Positions 1 to 8,552 are shown, numbered from the stretch's first letter. The stretch: 64,000 bases of DNA from Streptomyces rugosispiralis (GCF_024505145.1 NZ_JANIAA010000029.1:62001-126000), one strand, 5' to 3'. A program made the numbers and translations. The notes: a model not told the origin generated them from the letters alone.

Positions 1-46
1 GGTCAGCGCCCCGGAGCGGCCCGGAAACACCGGGCATAGCTGCAAA

Positions 47-1690
47 ATGAACCGTCTTGCCGACAATGCTGAGCGTGTGCCCGTCCTCATCGCGGGCGGC
101 TCCCTGGTGGGCCTGTCCGCCTCACTGTTCCTGGGCCGACTGGGGATCGGTCATCTGCTGGTCGAAAAACACCCGCGCACCTCGCACCACCCGCGCGGAC
201 GGGGGAACAACATCCGGACGATGGAACTGTTCCGCACCGCCGGGGTGGAGTCCGCGATCCGCGAGGCCGCGTCCGTGCTGGCCGACAACCACGGAATCCT
301 GCAGACTCCGTCCCTCACCGGTACGGAGGGCAACTGGCTCTTCCGGGAGCTGGACCCGGGTGGCAAGGCCGCCCGGATCAGCCCTGCCGGATGGTGCCTG
401 TGCAGCCAGAACGACCTGGAGCCGGTGCTGTTGAGCGCGGCCCAGGGGCTCGGTGGCGACCTGCGGTTCTCCACCGAGTTGCTCTCCTTCGAGCAGGACG
501 CGGACGGGGTCACCGTCACCCTCCTGGACCGCAGGTCCGAGCGGCGCTCCACGGTTCGCGCGGACTACCTCATCGCCGCCGACGGCCCCCGCAGCCCGGT
601 CCGCGAGGCCCTCGGCATCGGGCAGAGCGGACGCGGTGAGCTGTTCCACAACGTGTCCATCACCTTCCGCGCCAAGCGGCTCGCGGACGCGGTCGGGGAC
701 CGCCACTTCATCGCCTGCTACCTCACCAACCCCGAGGCCGACGGGGCGCTGCTGCCCGTCGACAACCAGGAGAGTTGGGTCTTCCACGCCCCCTGGCACC
801 CCGAGCGCGGCGAACCGCTGGAGGCGTTCGACGACGAGCGCTGCGCCCAGCACATCCGCACCGCCGTCGGCATGCCCGACCTGGAGGTCGAGGTCACCGG
901 AAAGGCGCCCTGGCACGCGGCCGAGCGGGTGGCGGACCACTACTCCGACGGCCGGGTCTTCCTCGCCGGGGATTCCGCGCACGAGATGTCGCCCACCGGC
1001 GCCTTCGGCTCCAACACCGGTATCCAGGACGCCCATAACCTGGCGTGGAAGCTCGCCGCCGTCCTGGGCGGCTGGGCGGGTCCCGCGCTGCTGGAGACCT
1101 ACGGCATGGAGCGGCGGCCGGTCGCCCAGGCCACCAGCGCCCGCGCCGCCGCCCGTTCGGCCGAGCACAGCCACCCCGGCTACTCGGCACCGGCCACCGA
1201 GGGCCGGGGCCCGCAGTCCAATGTCATGGCCGTCGCCATGGGCTACCGCTATGTGCGCGGCGCGGTCGCGGGCGCCGACCCCTCCGCGCCCGCGGTGCCC
1301 GACCACTTCGCGGTCTCGGCCGAGCCCGGCAGCCGCGCACCCCATATGTGGGTGCACCGCTGCGGGGTGCGGCTGTCCACCCTCGATCTGTACGAGCGCA
1401 CGTGCGTGCTGCTCACCGGGCCGGGCGGCGCCGCCTGGCACGAGGCGGGCCGCCGCGCCGCCGACGCCCTCGGCGTACCGCTGGACTGCTACCGGGTGGG
1501 CGAGGGCCCGGACCATGAACTCGCCCCCGAACCGGGCAAGGACTGGGCCGAACTCCACGGCACCGCCCCCGACGGAGCGGTCCTGGTCCGCCCCGACGGC
1601 TTCGTCGCCTGGCGTGCGGAGCGCTCGGTGCCCGACCCGGAGGCAGCGGTGACGCGTGCGCTGCGAGAGGTTCTGCGGCTGGACGCCTGA
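47..1690 (+). CDS. FAD-dependent aromatic monooxygenase
   Basis: This is a 547-residue flavoprotein hydroxylase of the class A group (PheA/TfdB and polyketide hydroxylase type), which would hydroxylate an aromatic substrate using NAD(P)H, FAD and oxygen in the cytosol. The N-terminal dinucleotide fold carries AGGSLVGLS near residues 16-24, a variant GxGxxG common in this family. The DG motif reads AADGPRSPVR near residue 180 and the second FAD motif is LAGDSAHEMSPTGAFG near residue 305. The last 130 or so residues match the thioredoxin-like C-terminal domain of the family, so it is full length. The start is the first ATG of the frame. The gene stands alone before a repeat-filled gap, so context gives no substrate. 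Family is clear; the substrate is unknown. Confidence 0.9.
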   Translation: MNRLADNAERVPVLIAGGSLVGLSASLFLGRLGIGHLLVEKHPRTSHHPRGRGNNIRTMELFRTAGVESAIREAASVLADNHGILQTPSLTGTEGNWLFRELDPGGKAARISPAGWCLCSQNDLEPVLLSAAQGLGGDLRFSTELLSFEQDADGVTVTLLDRRSERRSTVRADYLIAADGPRSPVREALGIGQSGRGELFHNVSITFRAKRLADAVGDRHFIACYLTNPEADGALLPVDNQESWVFHAPWHPERGEPLEAFDDERCAQHIRTAVGMPDLEVEVTGKAPWHAAERVADHYSDGRVFLAGDSAHEMSPTGAFGSNTGIQDAHNLAWKLAAVLGGWAGPALLETYGMERRPVAQATSARAAARSAEHSHPGYSAPATEGRGPQSNVMAVAMGYRYVRGAVAGADPSAPAVPDHFAVSAEPGSRAPHMWVHRCGVRLSTLDLYERTCVLLTGPGGAAWHEAGRRAADALGVPLDCYRVGEGPDHELAPEPGKDWAELHGTAPDGAVLVRPDGFVAWRAERSVPDPEAAVTRALREVLRLDA

Positions 1691-2099
1691 CGCCCCCGCA
1701 CCGGCCGCCCCCGGCCCGCGGCGGCGGCTCGCCACACCGGGCGCCGGGCCCAGGCGACGCTCGACGGACCGTGCCGCCTGCGGCGGGCTGGTTCCCCTCC
1801 CCGCCCCTTCCCGAAACTTAGGCTCCGCCCCGGGCCCCGCACCGGGCTCTGCCTCAGACCCCGGACCGAGCTCCGCCCCAGGCCCCGGACTGGGCTCCGC
1901 ACCAGACACCGGGTCGGGGCTCCGCCGTTCCCGCGGCATCGGTATGCGGCTCCGCCCCGGGTGCCGGGGTCCAGGGGCGGAGCCCTTGGTATCGGGAAGG
2001 GGCGGGGAGGGGAAAGACCCGCCGGGCGGGCCGGAGCGGCAGGGGCGCCGCCGGAGCGAGCCGGGCTGTTCGGGCCCGGCCCAGGGCGGCGCGGGGGCG
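1691..2099. other. Intergenic region filled with GC-rich repeats
   Basis: No convincing gene lies between the monooxygenase stop and the DedA stop. The sequence holds the inverted-repeat element described at 1769-2014, including several imperfect internal units of about 25 bases built around GGCTCCGCCCC. Both flanking genes end here, so the element may also act as a bidirectional terminator. Confidence 0.6.
1769..2014. repeat. Dispersed inverted-repeat element, copy 1
   Basis: A 23-base arm at 1792-1814 is exactly reverse-complementary to 1992-2014. It is preceded by a GC-rich block at 1769-1790 that also occurs at 5127-5147. The second copy at 5127-5319 has the same outer block and the same right arm (5297-5319), and its left arm differs by one base. 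The interior holds repeated GGCTCCGCC-like units. This is a repeated intergenic element rather than coding DNA. Confidence 0.85.
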
Positions 2100-2756
2100 T
2101 CAGCCCGCCGCTTCGCTCCGGGCGTCGCGGGCGGTACGGCGGCGCAGGCGGCGCCACAGCGTGGGGGCCGTGCCGAGCACGACCGTCAGGACCACGGCCG
2201 CCGCCACGCCCTCCCAGGGCTCGGGGAAGAGCGAGCCGCCCAGGATCCCGATCAGCTGATACGTCACCGCCCAGGCCAGCGCCGCGGGTCCGGCGCCCCG
2301 GGCGAACCTCCGCAGCGGCCAGCGTGCCAGCAGGCAGGCCAGCATCACCGGGATCCGCCCCGCCGGGACCAGCCGGGACAGCACCAGAACCGCCACCCCG
2401 TGCTCGTCCAGCCGCGCCCGCGCCTGGTCCAGCCGCTCCGGCGCCGCGTGGTCGTGGATCCGCTCCAGCCACCGCGAGCCGTTCTTCGAGCGCACCCCGC
2501 GCCGCCCGAGCCAGTACAGCATCACATCGCCGGAGAAGGCCGCCAGCGAGGCCACTCCGAAGACCACCAGCAGCGACAGCGGGGGAGCGGTCTGGTGGAT
2601 GGCCACCACCGCCGCCGAGGAGACCACCGCCCCGGTGGGCACCACCGGCACCAGCGACCCGAACACCACCAGCAGGTACAGCGAGGGGTACCCCACCGCC
2701 TGCTGCGTCGACTCGGACGGCACGCTCCGCGCCAGATCCGCCAGATCGCCTATCAC
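2100..2756 (-). CDS. DedA family membrane protein
   Basis: This is a DedA/SNARE-associated (VTT domain) integral membrane protein of about 218 residues. Such proteins are linked to undecaprenyl-phosphate or phospholipid flipping and membrane homeostasis. Visible features are a hydrophobic stretch near residues 20-45, the family-type segment FSGDVMLYWLGRRGVR, the LSRLVPAGRIP motif before a re-entrant region, and further membrane helices towards the C-terminus. The start is set at the GTG at 2756, because it overlaps the stop of the upstream hydrolase gene as GTGA, implying translational coupling. An in-frame GTG at 2780 would add eight residues. The family is clear; the transported lipid is not known. 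Confidence 0.85.
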   Translation of the reverse strand: MIGDLADLARSVPSESTQQAVGYPSLYLLVVFGSLVPVVPTGAVVSSAAVVAIHQTAPPLSLLVVFGVASLAAFSGDVMLYWLGRRGVRSKNGSRWLERIHDHAAPERLDQARARLDEHGVAVLVLSRLVPAGRIPVMLACLLARWPLRRFARGAGPAALAWAVTYQLIGILGGSLFPEPWEGVAAAVVLTVVLGTAPTLWRRLRRRTARDARSEAAG

Positions 2757-3535
2757 CTGGCGGGCTCCAGCCGCACGCACTCGCCGTGCACCAGCCGGTG
2801 CACCACCGCGTCGGGGGCCAGCCGCCCGGCGTGGCGCACGAAGTCGTCGCCCGGGGCGTGGAATTCATGCGGACGGATCGCGTCCATCCCGATCGGCCAG
2901 TACGTCCCGTAGTGCACCGGCACCGCGCAGCGCGCCCCCAGCCGCGCCAGCGCCTGGGCCGCGCGGCCCGCGTCGAGATGGCCGGGACCGAGGTACGGCC
3001 CCCAGCCGCCCACCGGAAGCAGCGCCACATCGCAGGCGCCCACCGCCTCCGCCATGTCGTCGAACAGCCCGGTGTCGCCCGCGAAGTACGTGGTCGACTC
3101 GCCGCTCAGCACATATCCCAGCGCGGGCACCCGGCTCGGCCCGTACGGCAGCCGCCGCCCGTCGTGCGCGGCCGGTACCGCCCGGATCCGCACCTCGCCG
3201 ACCGTGTACACGTCCCCCGGCGCCATCTCGGTCACCCGCAGCCCCCGCGCCGCGGCCACCCGCCGCAGCCCGGGTACCGCCCGCCCGGCCCCGCGCGGCA
3301 CCACCAGCCGGGTGCCGGGCAGCAGCTTGGCCAGCGAGCCGAGGTGCAGATGGTCGGCGTGCAGATGCGAGACCAGCGCCACGTCCGCCACCGCCGCGGC
3401 GGCCGGTGGTACGGCTCCCCGGCGGCGCCGCAGATGGGCCAGCCGCCGTACGAAGAGGGGGTCGGTCAGCACCCGCACACCGGAGTCCCGCACGGTCGCG
3501 GTGGCATGCCCCCACCAGGTGATCTCCACCGACAT
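2753..3535 (-). CDS. MBL-fold metal-dependent hydrolase
   Basis: A 260-residue metallo-beta-lactamase-fold hydrolase of the UPF0173/UlaG/NAPE-PLD-like type. The metal-binding motif HLHADH appears near residue 58, a further His lies in VPAAHDG, the bridging Asp in FAGDTG, and a late His in VPVHYGTY. The protein opens with EITWWGHATA, characteristic of the group. It is probably cytosolic; the substrate cannot be inferred. A strong Shine-Dalgarno (GGAGGAGGCGGGAG) sits just before the ATG. It is the first gene of a two-gene operon with the DedA gene and is divergent from the MarR gene, with about 90 bases between them. Confidence 0.88.
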   Translation of the reverse strand: MSVEITWWGHATATVRDSGVRVLTDPLFVRRLAHLRRRRGAVPPAAAAVADVALVSHLHADHLHLGSLAKLLPGTRLVVPRGAGRAVPGLRRVAAARGLRVTEMAPGDVYTVGEVRIRAVPAAHDGRRLPYGPSRVPALGYVLSGESTTYFAGDTGLFDDMAEAVGACDVALLPVGGWGPYLGPGHLDAGRAAQALARLGARCAVPVHYGTYWPIGMDAIRPHEFHAPGDDFVRHAGRLAPDAVVHRLVHGECVRLEPAR

Positions 3536-3614
3536 CTCCCGCCTCCTCCTTCGGGCCGTCTCGCTCCGATCCTCTCACCCCGCCGGGTGGCGCATGGAAT
3601 CAGCCCCGCCGGGT

Positions 3615-3631
3615 ATGCATGACTCATGCAT
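3615..3631. promoter_or_regulatory. Perfect palindrome overlapping the MarR start codon
   Basis: The sequence ATGCATGA-C-TCATGCAT is an inverted repeat with 8-base arms and a one-base spacer. The ATG of the MarR gene at 3626 lies in its right arm. MarR proteins usually bind palindromes of about this size at their own promoters, so this is the best autoregulatory operator candidate. It also sits in the shared promoter region of the divergent MBL/DedA operon. Confidence 0.65.
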
Positions 3632-4189
3632 GACGAGAGGGAACGGGTAGCGAATCTGCTGGGGGCCACGGCGCTGGCGATCACGGACGATCTGCTCAGC
3701 GCCCCGGCCGCCGCGTCCCGACTGAGCATGAGCGCGGCCGCCGCGCTGATCGTGCTCCGCGCCGACCCCGGGGTGAGCGTGACCGAGCTCGGCCGCCGGG
3801 TGGGGCTGACCCAGTCCGCGGCCGTGCGGATGGTGGACGGGCTGGAGCGGGACGCCCTGGTCGAGCGGCGGCGCGGAATCGGCAACTGGACCGGGGTCCA
3901 CCCCACCGCCAAGGGCCGGCGGACCGCGGGCCAGTTGCTGACCTCGCGGACCTCCCGGCTCACCGGGGTGCTGGACGGCCTCGGCGAGACGCAGGTCCGC
4001 GACCTCGGCGCACTGCTGGCCACGCTGCTCGACGGGCTCTACCAGGGCAGTGGCTCGGCCGACCGGATGTGCCGGCTGTGCGACCGGACCGCCTGTACCC
4101 CGGACGGCGTGGAGTGCCCGGTCGGGGCCGCGGACCGGGCCGCCGCCCGGTCCGCGGCCGAGGACGGGGCCCGTGCGGACCATGGGTGA
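3626..4189 (+). CDS. MarR family regulator with Cys-rich C-terminus
   Basis: A 187-residue winged-helix regulator. The helix-turn-helix region runs from VSVTELGRRVGLTQSAAVRM near residues 50-70, followed by the wing with RRRG. The C-terminal 45 residues extend past a normal MarR protein and contain four cysteines (CRLCDRTAC and ECPVG), which could bind metal or sense redox state. No convincing ribosome-binding site precedes the ATG, which lies inside the 3615-3631 palindrome, so a leaderless transcript is plausible. The gene overlaps the EamA transporter gene by eight bases. The regulator therefore probably controls that exporter and itself. The ligand is unknown. Confidence 0.9.
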   Translation: MHDERERVANLLGATALAITDDLLSAPAAASRLSMSAAAALIVLRADPGVSVTELGRRVGLTQSAAVRMVDGLERDALVERRRGIGNWTGVHPTAKGRRTAGQLLTSRTSRLTGVLDGLGETQVRDLGALLATLLDGLYQGSGSADRMCRLCDRTACTPDGVECPVGAADRAAARSAAEDGARADHG

Positions 4190-5087
4190 GCTGCTGGCCG
4201 TCGCCTCGGCGCTCTGCTTCGGCACCACCCACTTCCTGAGCGGCCTGGTCTCCCGCCACCGGCACGGGGTGACGGTCGCGGCCTGTGCCCAGGCGGGCGG
4301 CACGGTGGTCAGCCTGGTCCCGGTGCTGCTCACCCAGGGCGCCAACGCCCCGCCCGCGGCCCTGGGCTGGGGCGCGCTCTCGGGGCTCGGCACCGGTGTG
4401 GGCGTGGCGTGCCTCTACTGGTCGATGAACCAGGGGCCGATGAGCGTCGTGGTGCCGGTCAGCGATGTCACCGCGGTGGGCCTGCCGGTGCTGGCGGGGA
4501 TCGCCCTCCTCGGCGACCGGCCCTCGCCCCCGGCGCTCACCGGGATCGCGCTCGGGCTGCCCGCGCTCTGGCTGGTCTCGCGCGGGGAGTCGAGCGAGTC
4601 GAGCGAGTCGCATGAGCCGAGCGGGCCGCGTAAGGCACACGGGGCGCGGCCGGGGCACGGTCAGGGCGCCGACCGGCCGCGCCCGGCCGTCGTCCTGGCG
4701 CTGGTCGCCGGAGTGGGCCTGGCGCTGCACTTCTTCGCGCTCGCCCGGATACCGGCCGCGGCCGGATGGTGGCCGGTGGTGGTCAGCCGGGCCGTGTCGG
4801 TGGCCGTCATCCTGGCGCTGTTCCCCGCGACCGGCGCCTCCTTGCGGCTGCCCCGCCGGGCGGCCGCCGTGGCGGCGGTGGCGGGCGCGCTCGGCACCCT
4901 GGCCACCATCCTCTATCTGCTCGCCACCCGGCAGGAGTTGCTGTCCGTCGCCGTGGTGCTGTCCGCGCTCTATCCGGCGGTGCCGGTGCTGCTCGCGCTG
5001 ACGTTCCTGCGGGAGCGGATCACCCGGCCCCAGACCGTCGGCCTGCTCGGCGCGGCGCTGGCCATCGGGCTGATCGCCCTCAACTGA
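4182..5087 (+). CDS. EamA/DMT family transporter
   Basis: A 301-residue drug/metabolite transporter with two EamA repeats, each of about five membrane helices. The first repeat begins MGELLAVASALCFGTTHF and the second begins with VVLALVAGVGLALHFFAL near residue 165. A hydrophilic loop rich in Ser/Glu repeats and Arg joins the halves. The start is the ATG at 4182 inside the end of the MarR gene, because the protein there begins directly with the first helix. Longer in-frame starts would add an arginine- and proline-rich segment read through the MarR gene. It probably exports a small metabolite under MarR control. Confidence 0.88.
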   Translation: MGELLAVASALCFGTTHFLSGLVSRHRHGVTVAACAQAGGTVVSLVPVLLTQGANAPPAALGWGALSGLGTGVGVACLYWSMNQGPMSVVVPVSDVTAVGLPVLAGIALLGDRPSPPALTGIALGLPALWLVSRGESSESSESHEPSGPRKAHGARPGHGQGADRPRPAVVLALVAGVGLALHFFALARIPAAAGWWPVVVSRAVSVAVILALFPATGASLRLPRRAAAVAAVAGALGTLATILYLLATRQELLSVAVVLSALYPAVPVLLALTFLRERITRPQTVGLLGAALAIGLIALN

Positions 5088-5462
5088 CGGCGTACCGCAC
5101 GCGGTCTCAGGGGATGCCCGGTGGATCGTGCCGCCTGCGGCGGGCTGTTCCCCTCCCCGCTCCTTCCCGAAACCGGAGGCTCCGCCCCGGCCCCCGCTCC
5201 TCAAACTCCCCCAGCCACCGCTGGGAGGTGCCCCCTGGAGGGGCCGGAAGGTGGGGCTCCACCCCTGGCCCCGGGGTCTGGGGCGGAGCCCCAGTATCGG
5301 GAAGGGGCGGGGAGGGGAAAGCATCGCGCGGCGTCCACGCGGGGCCGATCCCCGTCCGCCAGACGAAAATCCGTGGACCGGCGTGCGGTCCGTACGCCAC
5401 GATGACCGCCGCCAACCCCGGCCCCGGGGTTCCCGGTCTCACGAAAGGCCACCGCTGTCCGT
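5088..5462. other. Intergenic region with repeat element
   Basis: No gene is supported here. The first 230 bases hold the second copy of the dispersed inverted-repeat element, including a short hairpin repeat at 5206-5235 that also occurs inside fdhD. The remaining 140 bases lead into the dipeptidase gene and must hold its promoter, but I see no clear -10/-35 pair. Confidence 0.55.
5127..5319. repeat. Dispersed inverted-repeat element, copy 2
   Basis: The arms are 5148-5170 and 5297-5319, differing by one base from perfect complementarity. The right arm is identical to 1992-2014. Nested between them at 5206-5235 is a mini-repeat whose core can form a stem from CCAGC and GCTGG. A close relative of that mini-repeat lies at 51490-51518 inside fdhD. 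Confidence 0.85.
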
Positions 5463-6488
5463 ATGAGCCGTGCACTCCACCAGCGCGCCGTCGTCGCCGA
5501 TGCCCACAACGACCTGCTGATCGCCGTCACCGCCCGTCCGCCGCACCGCTGGGCGGGCTACTTCCGGGAGCGCTGGCTGCCGCAGTTGCGCGAGGGCGGG
5601 GTGGATCTGCAGGTGCTCCCGGTCTTCATCGACGACCAGTTCCGCCCCGAAGGCGCGCTGCGCGAGACGCTCCGGATGATCGAGTGCGCCCACACCCTCG
5701 CCGAGGGCAACGCCGACGAGGTACGGCTGTGCCTGGACGGCGACGACATCGACGCCGCGCTCGCCGACGGCCGGATCGCCCTGGTGCTGGCGCTGGAGAG
5801 CGCCCCCGGGCTGGACGCCAACGTCGAGCTGCTCCCGACCCTCCACCGCCTCGGGGTGCGCGTCGCCTCGCTCGCCCACTGGGGCCGTACCGCACTGGCC
5901 GACGGCAGCGGTGAGGACGCCACCGGAAGCCGGCTCACCGAGGCCGGGGTCCGGGCGCTGAAGGAGATGGAGCGCCTGGGCATCCTCTTCGACGTCTCCC
6001 ATCTCGGCGCCTCCGGCGTGGCGCATGTGCTGGAGCTGGCCACCCGCCCCGTGATGGCCACCCACTCCTCCGCCCGCGCCCTGCTGGACCACCATCGCAA
6101 CCTCACCGACGAGCAGCTGCGCGGGATCGCGGCCACCGGCGGCACGGTGTGCGTCAACTTCCTCGGCGAGTTCCTGGCCACCGATCCGGCCGACCGCACG
6201 GTGGACCGGCTGGCCGATCACATCGTCCATATCGCCGAGGTGATCGGCGTGGACCGGGTGGGCCTGGGGCCGGACTTCATCAAGGAGGTCAGCGCGGACA
6301 CCACCCCGCCCTGCTGCGAGGACGTCGAGTACGCCCGGCTGGTGGTCCCCGGCCTCGAAGGCCCCCGCGGACTGCCTCTGGTGACCGAGGCGCTGGTCCG
6401 AAGGGGCCTTCCGGAGGGGGACATCGAGAAGATCCTCGGCGGCAATGTGCTGGAGCTGTTCCGCAAGGAGCTGGGGCGCCGCGGCTGA
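5463..6488 (+). CDS. Membrane (renal) dipeptidase, peptidase M19
   Basis: A 341-residue member of the M19 dipeptidase family, a TIM-barrel zinc enzyme that cleaves dipeptides and, in some bacteria, D-amino-acid dipeptides. The metal-binding HxD motif is DAHNDL at residues 13-18. The bridging Glu is in LALESA near residue 119. Metal and substrate His residues appear in DVSHLG and THSSARAL. The C-terminal GGNVLELFR signature is typical of the family. There is no signal peptide, so it should act in the cytosol. The gene is monocistronic, convergent with the hydrolase gene at 6499. Confidence 0.92.
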   Translation: MSRALHQRAVVADAHNDLLIAVTARPPHRWAGYFRERWLPQLREGGVDLQVLPVFIDDQFRPEGALRETLRMIECAHTLAEGNADEVRLCLDGDDIDAALADGRIALVLALESAPGLDANVELLPTLHRLGVRVASLAHWGRTALADGSGEDATGSRLTEAGVRALKEMERLGILFDVSHLGASGVAHVLELATRPVMATHSSARALLDHHRNLTDEQLRGIAATGGTVCVNFLGEFLATDPADRTVDRLADHIVHIAEVIGVDRVGLGPDFIKEVSADTTPPCCEDVEYARLVVPGLEGPRGLPLVTEALVRRGLPEGDIEKILGGNVLELFRKELGRRG

Positions 6489-6498
6489 GGTTCGGCGG

Positions 6499-7383
6499 CT
6501 ACCGCCCGGCGGCGGCCAGGAACGCGTCGATCGCGGCGAACGTCGCCTCCGGGTCCTCCCGGGTGGGGAGGTGGCCCGCGCCCGGGATCAGCGCGAAGCG
6601 CGCCCCGGGGATGGCGGCGGCGTACGCGCGGCCGTAGTCGGGCGGGACGACGGTGTCGTTCCCGCCCCACACCGCGAGGGCGGGCACGGTCACCCGGGCG
6701 AGCCGGTGCAGCAGCTTCGGGTCGGACTTCGTCGGCCCGGCGTAGGCCGCCAGCGCCTGGAGCGCCGCGGGCGAGGGCCCCCGGCGCGGCGCGGGTGCGC
6801 CCGAGCCCTCCCCGGGGCCGGGACCCTGGCCGGGCCCGGGACCCTGGCCGGGGCCGGGACCCTGGCCGGGGCCGGAGCCATCCCCGGGGCCGGACCCTTC
6901 ACCAGGCCCGGACCCCGCACCGGACCCCGCACCGGGCGGCGGGCCGGGCGGGCCCGTGGGGAATCGCACCTCGTGCCCCTCGATCCGCGGCCCGAACGCG
7001 CCCATGACGATCAGCCCGCCGATGCGGCGGCCCCGGTCGCGTACGGCCATCTCCGCGGCGATCCAGCCGCCGAAGGAGCTGCCGAGGACCAGGACATCGC
7101 GCAGATCGCGGTCGTCCAGCAGATCCAGATACGTCTCGACGAGGTCTCCCACGCTCGCGAACCACTCGGGCCGCGGGGTGTCCTCCCAGCCCGGATGGGT
7201 CGGCGCCAGCACCCGGGAGGTGGCGGCGAAGTGGTCCACCACGCCGCTCACGCTGGCGGGTCCGCCGCCGCCGTGCAGGACGAGCACGGGGCGGCCCGCG
7301 CCCACGTCCCGCACCGTCAGGGGCAGACCGGGGTAGGGCTCGACGGTGAACCCGGTGAGTTCAGTGGAGTCGGGCGTGGTCAT
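6499..7383 (-). CDS. Alpha/beta hydrolase with Gly/Pro repeat in place of the cap
   Basis: A 294-residue alpha/beta hydrolase. The oxyanion segment is LHGGGGP, the nucleophile elbow is LGSSFGG near residue 98, the acid is in WGGNDTVV and the catalytic His in GAGHLP. Between the second half of the core and the C-terminal strands, where a helical cap is expected, there is a low-complexity stretch built of GPGQGP-like units (about 6790-6945). The start is the ATG at 7383, which overlaps the stop of the upstream monooxygenase as ATGA. The two products probably act in one pathway. Longer in-frame starts exist but read through the monooxygenase gene. Confidence 0.85.
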   Translation of the reverse strand: MTTPDSTELTGFTVEPYPGLPLTVRDVGAGRPVLVLHGGGGPASVSGVVDHFAATSRVLAPTHPGWEDTPRPEWFASVGDLVETYLDLLDDRDLRDVLVLGSSFGGWIAAEMAVRDRGRRIGGLIVMGAFGPRIEGHEVRFPTGPPGPPPGAGSGAGSGPGEGSGPGDGSGPGQGPGPGQGPGPGQGPGPGEGSGAPAPRRGPSPAALQALAAYAGPTKSDPKLLHRLARVTVPALAVWGGNDTVVPPDYGRAYAAAIPGARFALIPGAGHLPTREDPEATFAAIDAFLAAAGR

Positions 7384-8552
7384 CGGTCCGCACCTCCGGC
7401 GGTCAGCGTGGCGAAGGCGTCCCGCAGGATCCGCAGGGCGTCCGGCTGGAAGAAGTCGACGAGGTGGCCGGCCGATTGCCTGGCCGCCTCCTCGGCGCGC
7501 GGGAACATGGCTGTCTCGTAGGCGTTCAGGGCCGTCTCCAGGTCGTCGTGGGCGGCCAGGGCGAGGGCGAGTTCCGCGCCGTCGAGCATGGCGAGGTTGG
7601 CGCCCGCCCCGGCGAAGGGGGACATCAGATGGGCGGCGTCGCCCAGGAGCGTGACGCCGGGCACCCGGTCCCAGCGGTGGCCGATGGGCAGGGCGTGGAT
7701 GGGCCGGGGGACGAGCGGGCCGTCGCCGTCGGCGATCAGCGCACGCAGCCCCTCGTCCCAGTCGGGGAAGAGGTCCAGCAGCCGCTTCCTGGCCGCCGCC
7801 GGGTCCGCCGGGTCGATGAGGTCGGAAAGGCTCCGCTCCTCCGGCGCCTTGATCGCGATGTAGACGCGGATCCGGCCGCCGCCGTTGCGCTGGGCGAACA
7901 GCCCCTTCTCGTCCGCGAGGGCGAACATCGAGCCCCGGCCCACGAGTTCGGCGACCGCCGGGTGCCGGGTGTCCACGTCGCTCAGGAGGCCGTCGACGAA
8001 CGACACCCCGGTGTGGACCGGATCCGCGTCGGACAGCAGGGGCCGGACCCGGGACCACGCCCCGTCCGCGCCGACCAGCACATCCGCCGTGACGGTCGTG
8101 CCGTCGGCCAGGCTGAGCGCGGGCCGCCCCGCCGTGCCGGGGGTGACCGCCTTGACCTTGCTGCCCCAGCGGACCGTGCCCTCCGGCAGCGACCCCAGCA
8201 GCAGCTCCTTGAGCACCCTGCGGTCGATCTCGGGACGCTCGTTGCGGGCACCGTCCCGCGGCGGCGGGACGTGGAAAGCGACGTCGGCGTGCTTGCCGAG
8301 CAGACGCAGCTCCCCGCCCTCCGGGCGGCTCAGCGGCCGGAACTCCTCGAGCAGCCCGGCGTGCGACAGCGCCCGCTGGCCGGACTCCTCGTCCAGGTCC
8401 AGCGTGCCGCCCTGGTCGCGTGCGGTCGCCGACGCGTCCAGCTCGTAGACGGTCGAGGGGATGCCGTGGACGTGCAGGACGCGCGCCAGCGTCAGCCCTC
8501 CCGGCCCCGCTCCGACGATGGCGATACGGCGTTGACGGCGTTGTGTGGACAT
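7380..8552 (-). CDS. FAD-dependent monooxygenase (TetX-like)
   Basis: A 390-residue class A flavin monooxygenase. The FAD fold motif IAIVGAGPGGLTLARVL occupies residues 10-26, EIDRRVLKELLL is the family arginine region near residue 120, VLVGADGAWSRVRPLL is the DG motif, and LLGDAAHLMSPFAGAGANLA is the second FAD motif near residue 290. Length and order match TetX-like and 6-hydroxynicotinate-type hydroxylases. It is cytosolic; the substrate is unknown. The start is the ATG at 8552. The gene is first in an operon with the alpha/beta hydrolase and diverges from the TetR gene, whose triple operator lies between them. It is thus likely induced by a small molecule that it or its partner modifies. 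Confidence 0.88.
   Translation of the reverse strand: MSTQRRQRRIAIVGAGPGGLTLARVLHVHGIPSTVYELDASATARDQGGTLDLDEESGQRALSHAGLLEEFRPLSRPEGGELRLLGKHADVAFHVPPPRDGARNERPEIDRRVLKELLLGSLPEGTVRWGSKVKAVTPGTAGRPALSLADGTTVTADVLVGADGAWSRVRPLLSDADPVHTGVSFVDGLLSDVDTRHPAVAELVGRGSMFALADEKGLFAQRNGGGRIRVYIAIKAPEERSLSDLIDPADPAAARKRLLDLFPDWDEGLRALIADGDGPLVPRPIHALPIGHRWDRVPGVTLLGDAAHLMSPFAGAGANLAMLDGAELALALAAHDDLETALNAYETAMFPRAEEAARQSAGHLVDFFQPDALRILRDAFATLTAGGADR

Noticed and set aside
122..1939. Long minus-strand open frame (605 residues) across the first monooxygenase
   Set aside because: Its translation is Gly/Arg/Ala/Pro-rich with no domain, typical of antisense frames in GC-rich DNA; the plus-strand frame has clear FAD motifs.
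1961..3622. Plus-strand frame of 553 residues across DedA and the MBL gene
   Set aside because: Low-complexity Pro/Arg/Ala translation with no recognisable family; the minus-strand frames carry HLHADH and DedA motifs.
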